Assembly: GCA_029934215.1 (NCBI GenBank)
Contig: JAOZMR010000129.1
Coordinates: 1 to 7,776, forward strand
Source: Pontiellaceae bacterium
Lineage (GTDB): Bacteria > Verrucomicrobiota > Kiritimatiellia > Kiritimatiellales > Tichowtungiaceae
Length of the DNA stretch: 7,776 nucleotides
Reading direction: 5' to 3'
The translations under genes and the position numbers were made by a program. The notes beneath the pieces were generated by a model. It saw nothing but the letters and a program-made list of their open reading frames with translations. It did not search any database and had not been told where the DNA came from. This document shows, in pieces, positions 1-4,275 of the stretch (position 1 is its first letter; every line of letters starts with the position of its first letter).

Positions 1-55
1 GTTCCAGCCCAACAGGTAACGCATATTTTTTAGAAATTATCTAACGGATTCAGGA
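1..55. repeat. 55-bp direct repeat, copy 1
   Basis: Bases 1-55 are identical to 116-170, giving a period of 115 bp. The window begins at the repeat edge, so the array may continue to the left. Bases 8-17 (cccaacaggt) pair perfectly with 71-80 (acctgttggg), so the unit can form a 10-bp stem with a loop of about 53 nt. I do not recognise the element family. Confidence 0.9.
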
Positions 56-101
56 GTGTTTCATTTTCTCACCTGTTGGGTTGGTTTTTGATTTGATTGT
101 C

Positions 102-116
102 CGGCTATAGTAGCCG
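102..116. repeat. Short hairpin between the two 55-bp repeats
   Basis: The sequence CGGCTA-TAG-TAGCCG is a 6-bp perfect stem with a 3-nt loop at the end of the 115-bp period, directly against the second repeat copy. No T-run follows on either strand, so I do not call it a terminator. It may mark an element end. Confidence 0.5.
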
Positions 117-170
117 TTCCAGCCCAACAGGTAACGCATATTTTTTAGAAATTATCTAACGGATTCAGGA
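116..170. repeat. 55-bp direct repeat, copy 2, truncating a DUF4160 gene
   Basis: This is identical to bases 1-55. Its right edge (170/171) lies exactly where the DUF4160 remnant loses similarity to its family, after the conserved V-D-I. The repeat therefore supplies the artificial C-terminus and stop codon of that remnant. Unlike copy 1, it is not followed by the pairing arm acctgttggg. Confidence 0.9.
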
Positions 171-279
171 TATCCACAGAAGCCCGATGTTCATTATACC
201 GCACATGAAAATGTGGCGGATTATGCTCATCAAAATACATCGTGATAATAATCCCTAAAAACCGACTCACCTCCGGCGT
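145..279 (-). pseudogene. DUF4160 gene remnant (no start codon, 3' end lost)
   Basis: On the minus strand the frame from 279 reads T-P-E-V-S-R-F-L-G-I-I-I-T-M-Y-F-D-E-H-N-P-P-H-F-H-V-R-Y, then R-A-S-V-D-I, and stops at 147-145. The H-N-P-P-H-F-H signature is typical of DUF4160 proteins, which commonly sit beside DUF2442 genes and are suspected toxin-antitoxin-type partners. Two lesions are visible. The expected start codon, aligned with the ATG-CCG of the intact DUF4160 gene in this window, reads ACG-CCG. After about 37 residues the family sequence is replaced by the 55-bp repeat, which adds L-N-P-L-D-N-F and a stop. An internal ATG at 240-238 could start a 31-aa peptide, but it has no good ribosome site. 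The DUF2442 half is absent. The remnant differs clearly in sequence from the DUF4160 at 1844, so it is not a recent copy of it. Confidence 0.8.
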
Positions 280-285
280 ATTCAA

Positions 286-395
286 CCTCCCTTTCTCTAA
301 ACTCTACACCACTTCCAGACCTTGGAAAACCTGCCGCCGAAACTTCCGAACCTTGGAAAAATTCATCGCCACGAAAGAGCGCAGGGAACCCAAAG
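286..395 (-). repeat. Leader repeat, copy 1 (carries ribosome site)
   Basis: Read on the minus strand it runs from a segment like GTTCCCTGCGCTCTTTCGTG, through two TTCC-n7-TTGGAA boxes (344-358 and 313-327), to GTAGAGTTTAGAGAAAGGGA followed by GG. It ends a few bases before the ACG-CCG head of the DUF4160 remnant. Copies 2-4 have the same layout at other gene heads. The GGGAGG core is the Shine-Dalgarno sequence of the gene that follows. Confidence 0.85.
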
Positions 396-413
396 CGAGT
401 CTCAAAAAGATTC

Positions 414-572
414 TCACGCGGCTTCAACTTCGCCCCGCGACTGCTGCAGCCGGAGTTTGTATTCAGAATGGTTTTCCTGATAGTCCGAAACAATTCGCGA
501 AATGTCATAATCGAACTTTTTTGAGTGCTCATCACGAACCTTGCGAACCTCATCAACAATTGGATCAGTCAT
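414..572 (-). CDS. Small antitoxin-like protein paired with the PIN toxin
   Basis: This is a 52-aa frame starting M-T-D-P-I-V-D-E-V-R-K-V-R-D-E-H and ending G-E-V-E-A-A. The start is chosen at ATG 572-570 because GGGAG at 583-579 lies 6 nt upstream; an ATG one codon earlier (575) would sit only 3 nt from it. The gene begins inside the last codons of the PIN toxin gene and ends before the leader repeat. The head pattern, with T/N-D-P-I-V-E/D-E-V/I-R followed by R-x-E-H and a K-F-x-Y-D block, resembles the short proteins that often follow VapC-like PIN genes and are annotated as their antitoxins. That family match is from memory, not from a search. The presumed role is to bind and neutralise the toxin. 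The order is toxin first, antitoxin second, coupled by overlap. The C-terminus may be slightly altered, since many relatives end in a longer proline/basic tail. Confidence 0.75.
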   Translation of the reverse strand: MTDPIVDEVRKVRDEHSKKFDYDISRIVSDYQENHSEYKLRLQQSRGEVEAA

Positions 573-1041
573 CATTTTCTCCCAGTAATTCATCCGGCGA
601 ACATAGAACTGGGCAATGATACCCGCTCATCTCTACCACCTGATCGATCTTCTTCTTCATAAACGGATTGTTTATATGCTTAAAATTCCATGTGACAATA
701 AAATCCATTCCGTTAACAGCGGCAACAGCAATATGCATTGCATCTTCTGGACATTTTTCAGGGATCGCTTTTTCCGACAAAAGCAACGCCGTTAACTCTC
801 CCGCCTTGCTTTCAACCTCAAGCATCTCAAAACTTGCAATAGCACCAAATCGCAACGCCACCTGATCCGCGCTCCCCCTTGAAACCTCCCCAACGACGAC
901 ATCAGAAACATACACGTCGAACTCATGTAGACGCTTCCACAGAGCGACCGTGGACAATTGATGCCCTGCGATGCGAATATTTTCAGAGCGATCTGACGCG
1001 TAATAACTCACAACACTCGTCTCAATATAAACCTTCTTCAC
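565..1041 (-). CDS. PIN-domain ribonuclease toxin (VapC-like)
   Basis: This 158-aa protein begins V-Y-I-E-T-S-V-V-S-Y, the usual head of one group of VapC-like PIN proteins. The acidic residues expected for metal-dependent RNA cleavage are present: E7, E52 (in V-V-V-G-E-V-S-R-G), D100 (in P-E-D-A-M-H-I-A) and D113 (in M-D-F-I-V-T-W-N-F). The tail ...C-P-V-L-C-S-P-D-E-L-L-G-E is also typical of this group. The start is GTG at 1041-1039, 4-5 nt after AAAGGGAGGG from leader-repeat copy 2. Length is normal and the frame is unbroken. A 52-aa antitoxin-like gene overlaps its 3' end, so this looks like a complete type II toxin-antitoxin pair acting in the cytoplasm. The first 85 codons are repeated without a mismatch at 1901-2155. 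The RNA target cannot be told from sequence. Confidence 0.85.
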   Translation of the reverse strand: MKKVYIETSVVSYYASDRSENIRIAGHQLSTVALWKRLHEFDVYVSDVVVGEVSRGSADQVALRFGAIASFEMLEVESKAGELTALLLSEKAIPEKCPEDAMHIAVAAVNGMDFIVTWNFKHINNPFMKKKIDQVVEMSGYHCPVLCSPDELLGENDD

Positions 1042-1079
1042 TCAACCCTCCCTTTCTCTAAACTCTACACCATTTCCAA
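787..1079. repeat. 293-bp perfect direct repeat, copy A
   Basis: It matches 1901-2193 base for base at an offset of 1114. It covers codons 1 to about 85 of the PIN toxin, its ribosome site and the first part of the leader repeat. The flanks differ at once: a786 versus c1900, and a1080 versus g2194. Perfect identity across coding and non-coding bases points to recent duplication or gene conversion. Confidence 0.95.
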
Positions 1080-1161
1080 ACATTCGAAAAACCTGCAACC
1101 GAAACTTCCAAGCATTGGAAAATTCAATCGCCACGAAGGAGCACAGGGAACTCAAAGATCC
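1046..1161 (-). repeat. Leader repeat, copy 2 (upstream of intact PIN toxin)
   Basis: It has the same order as copy 1: a GTTCCCTGTGCTCCTTCGTG segment, the box TTCCAAGCATTGGAA (1106-1120), the decayed box TTCCAAACATTCGAA (1074-1088), then GAGAAAGGGAGGG. The last bases form the ribosome site for the GTG start at 1041. A minus-strand frame running through the repeat ends in a TGA at 1044-1042, immediately before that GTG; I regard it as non-coding. Confidence 0.85.
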
Positions 1162-1196
1162 AAGAATTGACCGCCAAAAGCGCGAAATTTCCGCTA

Positions 1197-1243
1197 AATA
1201 GATTGCCATTTCACTTCGTTTCATTGCCGCACAAGAATGCGGT
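1197..1243 (-). repeat. Fragment resembling a common intergenic repeat
   Basis: On the minus strand this reads ACCGCA-TTCTTG-TGCGGC followed by AATGAAACGAAGTGAAATGG and CAATCT. It starts with a 5-6 bp hairpin. The GGCAATGA...GGCAATCT pattern resembles widespread bacterial intergenic repeats of the type GATTGC...GCAATGA. Family membership is from memory. It has no T-run and is not a convincing terminator. Confidence 0.35.
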
Positions 1244-1334
1244 CTCTCTTCCTCCGGTCGAGTCTGTACTCTTCATTTTTCAATCATTAAAAACCCTGCC
1301 GCCAACAACAGTGAAAACGTAGAGAAGAAAATGT

Positions 1335-1844
1335 TCAAATGTCTACACAGACAGTTTTTTCATATAAAAATTCTGGTGCAAAATCTGCACCGTTGCTCCA
1401 TTCAACAGTATTGTGCGATACAAAAAAACTCGAAAACACTTTTTTATCTTTTAGAGGCTCAAACACCTCTCCATAAAGTTCATTTTCTAAATCTACCGTT
1501 TTTGTTTCAGAATTATTAAAGGTCAACTCCAATTTATAATCCCGAATGTACCGAGCCTCTTTGACGTGTAAAAACATAACAACTCCCCAGGAAAGAGGAT
1601 CAATCTTCAACAAAGATCTTCGCTCACGAGCCAGATCCCAATCATTCAACAACTCATCCTTATGCAAATCAGCCCATTCAAAAATCATTTTCAACGCACG
1701 TTTTGACATCGTTCCATTTACACTTCCGGTTTTAATTTCCACAGAAACCTCATAATCCTGATAGGTTGCGTGAAAATGAGGTGGATTATGATCGCTATAA
1801 TTCATTGTGATCGCGACCCCATAAAACATTGATATTGTCGGCAT
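1335..1844 (-). CDS. DUF4160-DUF2442 fusion protein
   Basis: This 169-aa protein has two domains. Residues 1-85 are DUF4160: signature D-H-N-P-P-H-F-H at about 18-25, then F-E-W-A-D-L-H-K-D-E-L. Residues 90-169 are DUF2442: F-L-H-V-K-E-A-R-Y, a V-D-L-E-N-E-L-Y-G motif, V-F-E-P-L, and the closing N-G-A-D-F-A-P-E-F-L-Y-E. The start is ATG 1844, 7 nt after GGGAGG of leader-repeat copy 3; TTG at 1850 is in frame but too close to that site. In most genomes these domains are separate neighbouring genes, often near toxin-antitoxin loci, with no firm function. Here the joining segment L-S-W-G-V-V-M still contains a good internal ribosome site before M90, so DUF2442 may also be made alone. Cytoplasmic, with no signal or membrane segment. 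It follows a truncated PIN gene whose frame ends two bases before this ATG, so the two would be translated in succession. Confidence 0.85.
   Translation of the reverse strand: MPTISMFYGVAITMNYSDHNPPHFHATYQDYEVSVEIKTGSVNGTMSKRALKMIFEWADLHKDELLNDWDLARERRSLLKIDPLSWGVVMFLHVKEARYIRDYKLELTFNNSETKTVDLENELYGEVFEPLKDKKVFSSFFVSHNTVEWSNGADFAPEFLYEKTVCVDI
1575..1588 (-). promoter_or_regulatory. Internal ribosome site and ATG of the DUF2442 half
   Basis: Inside the fusion gene, GGGGAG (1588-1583) is followed by a 5-nt spacer TTGTT and an in-frame ATG (1577-1575) at codon 90, exactly where stand-alone DUF2442 proteins usually begin. Codon 86 is TGG (1589-1587). An ancestral TGA there would have ended DUF4160. 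It looks like the relic of two adjacent genes and may still work. Confidence 0.55.
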
Positions 1845-1851
1845 ACTCAAA

Positions 1852-1905
1852 CCTCCCTTTCTCTAAACTCTACACCATTTCCAAACATTGGAAAAACCTC
1901 CGCCG
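1852..1905 (-). repeat. Leader repeat, copy 3 (truncated, upstream of the fusion gene)
   Basis: Only the gene-proximal half is present: box TTCCAAACATTGGAA (1879-1893), GTAGAGTTTAGAGAAAGGGA and GG. At 1901-1905 (cgccg) it passes directly into PIN toxin codons. Copy 1 has the same ccgccg at 334-339, and the PIN gene has cgccg at 787-791, so the junction sits in a short shared sequence. Confidence 0.8.
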
Positions 1906-2155
1906 TTAACTCTCCCGCCTTGCTTTCAACCTCAAGCATCTCAAAACTTGCAATAGCACCAAATCGCAACGCCACCTGATCCGCGCTCCCCCTTGAAACC
2001 TCCCCAACGACGACATCAGAAACATACACGTCGAACTCATGTAGACGCTTCCACAGAGCGACCGTGGACAATTGATGCCCTGCGATGCGAATATTTTCAG
2101 AGCGATCTGACGCGTAATAACTCACAACACTCGTCTCAATATAAACCTTCTTCAC
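1901..2155 (-). pseudogene. Truncated PIN toxin (first 85 codons only)
   Basis: From GTG 2155-2153 the sequence is identical to the intact toxin at 1041 for 85 residues, then switches to translated leader repeat (E-V-F-P-M-F-G-N-G-V-...) and stops at 1849-1847. The copy keeps E7 and E52 but lacks the D100 and D113 region, so it should have no nuclease activity. The antitoxin gene is missing too. The ribosome site from leader copy 4 is intact, so a 102-aa chimeric peptide could still be made and would feed ribosomes to the DUF4160-DUF2442 start, two bases past its stop. Interference with the intact toxin is conceivable but unsupported. Confidence 0.85.
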
Positions 2156-2193
2156 TCAACCCTCCCTTTCTCTAAACTCTACACCATTTCCAA
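1901..2193. repeat. 293-bp perfect direct repeat, copy B
   Basis: This is the partner of 787-1079. It has the same orientation and no mismatch by reading. It could recombine with copy A and delete or duplicate the intervening 1114-bp unit, which contains the fusion gene. Confidence 0.95.
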
Positions 2194-2306
2194 GCATTGG
2201 AAAACCTGCCACTGCTCCGCGTATTTGCGTTAAAATCCATTCCGGCTCGGTTCCGAGCATTGGAAAACTTCATCGCCACGAAAGAGCAATGGGAACTCAA
2301 AGATCC
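2160..2306 (-). repeat. Leader repeat, copy 4 (with extra middle segment)
   Basis: The ends match the other copies (GAGAAAGGGAGGG near the PIN fragment; AGTTCCCATTGCTCTTTCGT distally). It carries boxes at 2188-2202 (TTCCAAGCATTGGAA) and 2251-2265 (TTCCGAGCATTGGAA). About 45 nt between the boxes differ from copies 1 and 2, so it is a diverged or composite copy. It fills the gap between the patatin stop and the PIN fragment. I see no convincing terminator for the upstream operon here. Confidence 0.8.
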
Positions 2307-2320
2307 ATAGATCTGATTCA

Positions 2321-3403
2321 TCAAACGTTTTGTTGCTCCGAACCGACACTTCCTGAAAGTAAAAGCCCCGAAGAACCTAACTGCTCCATCGCATCATGCA
2401 TTTCGACCTCAGTTTCAGATGAAGATGTAAGAGCTTTTGCTAAAAACTCTTCTGATGCTCTGATCTGCTGATTTTTATCGAGCCGATCAATGATTTTTCC
2501 TAAGCAATGAAGGGTGTCGTCGTACCCCTGTTTCACCCACAACTCAACATCATCTTTTGCAAACGAAAGAAGATCTTGCAGTCCCTTCTGATGAGCAATT
2601 CGACTCTGCGGGCGAATTTCAAAAAACGTCGTCTCAGGAAACTGCTTTCGATCAAAAAACGAACCGTCTTCCAGATGTGTGACGATAATAGGGTCGCAAA
2701 CCGGATTACACATTTCAATGTCAACCAATGGACTCACTGGTGTATTGCCTTGACGAGTTTTACGACCTCCCAGCCCCCCATCGGTATAAATTTTATTTTT
2801 AATTTTTTGAGAATCAAAAATGACGGGAATTGCAGCCGATGCTAATAACGCTACTTTTTGATCTTCTCTTGGCAATGATTGTACATGAAAAAACTCGGAG
2901 TCTGGTGTGTCGCAACTCCCTAATTGAGCCAGAGCAAAAGATGTAAGATCTCTCCATCCTCCTCGACTTGGATACGCCGAAATATACAAGGGGATTCCCT
3001 TCGCCAGCGCATCAAGATCAAGATATTCATCCACAATAGTTTTGATTGGAGACAAGGAAGCCACTCCCTTTTCTACGTCATCGTCCGGTGATACTATTTT
3101 ACCGATTGTCGACAATGGCAAACCCGCCGCCGCGAGAAACTTCATATAAAGTGGTAGCTGATACCCCTGACCAGGTGGATCACACACAAGAGCATCCCAG
3201 ACCTCTTTAAGACGAACAGCCCCTTCCGAAAGTGAGGGCGCCGAAGCCAGAATAGCACCATTCAAGGCACCAACACTTCCTCCTGAAATAGCTGAAATCT
3301 GAATATTCAAAGCAGAGATTGCTTTCACAACCCCCACGTGAAAAGCACCTCTCGCACCTCCTCCAGAGAAAACAAGACCGCAGTTCAAAGCCCCTTGATT
3401 CAT
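2321..3403 (-). CDS. Patatin-like phospholipase
   Basis: This 360-aa protein has the full patatin set. It has a glycine-rich oxyanion loop S-G-G-G-A-R-G at 13-19. The nucleophile elbow G-G-S-V-G (41-45) gives Ser43, and D-G-G at 208-210 gives Asp208, the second member of the Ser-Asp dyad. A conserved N-T-P-V-S-P-L stretch follows at about 220. The family hydrolyses acyl esters of membrane lipids. There is no signal peptide or membrane segment, so it should act from the cytoplasm on the inner leaflet. The last 60 residues are low in family features. The ATG (3403-3401) overlaps the TGA of the RdcB-like gene as ATGA, and GAGGGG lies 5 nt upstream within that gene, so translation is coupled. It is the last gene of the GTPase operon. 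Patatins act as effectors in several bacterial immune systems (for example CapV of CBASS), but no nucleotide cyclase is present here. Confidence 0.92.
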   Translation of the reverse strand: MNQGALNCGLVFSGGGARGAFHVGVVKAISALNIQISAISGGSVGALNGAILASAPSLSEGAVRLKEVWDALVCDPPGQGYQLPLYMKFLAAAGLPLSTIGKIVSPDDDVEKGVASLSPIKTIVDEYLDLDALAKGIPLYISAYPSRGGWRDLTSFALAQLGSCDTPDSEFFHVQSLPREDQKVALLASAAIPVIFDSQKIKNKIYTDGGLGGRKTRQGNTPVSPLVDIEMCNPVCDPIIVTHLEDGSFFDRKQFPETTFFEIRPQSRIAHQKGLQDLLSFAKDDVELWVKQGYDDTLHCLGKIIDRLDKNQQIRASEEFLAKALTSSSETEVEMHDAMEQLGSSGLLLSGSVGSEQQNV

Positions 3404-4275
3404 AGCCGCCCCTCAAAAACTTCATACATCATTGCGTCCAAAATGCGTTTCCCGTCAAACAAAAACGGCAATCCTGCCGGAGCTGGATGAATAAACTGCG
3501 TTGAAGAATAAGAAAACGGATGAGATTCCGCCGATGTCCAATCCCCCATAAAACTCAGCACCTGATTGTAATCGTTTTTAGGGTCAGACAAGGAAAACCA
3601 TATATTGGCATCAAAACGCTCAGTATAGGCTAACTCTTCCTTTTCCAGCTGAATCCTCACCTTATCTCTTAGTTCGTTAAGCAAGTTATTTGTTATTTCG
3701 CTTGGGTCTGATCGAATATAATCGCCAAAATTCCCCAAACACAACGAATCTATCGCCCAAAACAAACGCCCTGCCACCGACAATGCACGTAATGACCCTG
3801 CCTCCAAGGTCGTAAAAACTTGTCGCAACTGACTCTCTGCCAAACTCCTTATATCAAGTTCGAGAAACCTTTTTTCCTGCTCATTCTGTTTTTTCTTAAT
3901 CGAAACAGTGAAATCCTCAAGTCGTTTTCCATGTTCAGCGAGAATTGTCACATTGTTTTGCAAGGCGGTAATTTTTCGAAATGCAACACCGAGAAGAATG
4001 TTTGAACGAACAAGTCGATCATCATTAATCGCAAATCGTTGCTCCATCATTTCAAGCGCATCAGTAACATTTTCATTGATCGCAACCTGACGGCGGTGTC
4101 CGTTGCCATTTACCGAGTCGAGCAATCTATTCTTTAAACCAGAACGTTCATCTTGGGAGCGAACATGATCCTGCAAAACGCTAATACTATTCAACGATTC
4201 AACAACAAGCTTATCCTCAGCAAAAGGAAAAGCTTCCAAAACTGCAGATTCTATTTTTTCAAGTTCTTGGCTCAT
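3400..4275 (-). CDS. RdcB/YjcZ-like partner of the dynamin-like GTPase
   Basis: This 291-aa protein has no signal peptide or membrane segment. Residues about 30-150 look helical and charged, with coiled-coil-like stretches (about 65-140). A conserved-looking G-H-R-R-Q-V-A-I-N lies at about 59-67, and a later block around 183-205 contains F-W-A-I-D-S-L-C-L-G-N-F-G-D-Y-I-R. E. coli YjcZ (RdcB) is of about the same length, lies directly downstream of the same type of GTPase, and works with it to control the diguanylate cyclase DgcE. I base the call on gene order, size and motif resemblance recalled from memory. The ATG is preceded by GGGAGG at 6 nt and lies 17 nt inside the end of the GTPase gene. 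Its 3' end overlaps the patatin start. The likely role is as an adaptor between GTPase and target; here the patatin is the obvious candidate target. Confidence 0.7.
   Translation of the reverse strand: MSQELEKIESAVLEAFPFAEDKLVVESLNSISVLQDHVRSQDERSGLKNRLLDSVNGNGHRRQVAINENVTDALEMMEQRFAINDDRLVRSNILLGVAFRKITALQNNVTILAEHGKRLEDFTVSIKKKQNEQEKRFLELDIRSLAESQLRQVFTTLEAGSLRALSVAGRLFWAIDSLCLGNFGDYIRSDPSEITNNLLNELRDKVRIQLEKEELAYTERFDANIWFSLSDPKNDYNQVLSFMGDWTSAESHPFSYSSTQFIHPAPAGLPFLFDGKRILDAMMYEVFEGRL

Noticed and set aside
1..170. CRISPR array
   Set aside because: There are only two units, 55 bp long with a 60-bp interval, one inside a broken gene, and no cas genes.
230..559. 109-codon minus-strand open frame across the antitoxin region
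   Set aside because: It overlaps the better-supported 52-aa frame in another phase, runs through the leader repeat and has no ribosome site or family features.
242..619. 125-codon plus-strand open frame
   Set aside because: It lies antisense to the antitoxin, the leader repeat and the toxin end; no ribosome site, and its composition is that of a shadow frame.
1040..1046. ACTCAAC/GTTGAGT at the PIN start as an attC box
   Set aside because: No matching partner box lies within about 60-140 nt, so the full site is missing; the match is probably chance.
1042..1224. 60-codon minus-strand frame before the PIN toxin
   Set aside because: Its sequence is translated leader repeat; the same ...REFRERE... 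tail appears after each copy in whichever frame is open.
2301..2314. AGATC-CATA-GATCT inverted repeat after the patatin stop as terminator
   Set aside because: The 5-bp stem is AT-rich and not followed by a T-run on the minus strand.
2321..3403. CBASS (CapV patatin with a nucleotide cyclase)
   Set aside because: No CD-NTase, cap2 or cap3 gene is in the window.
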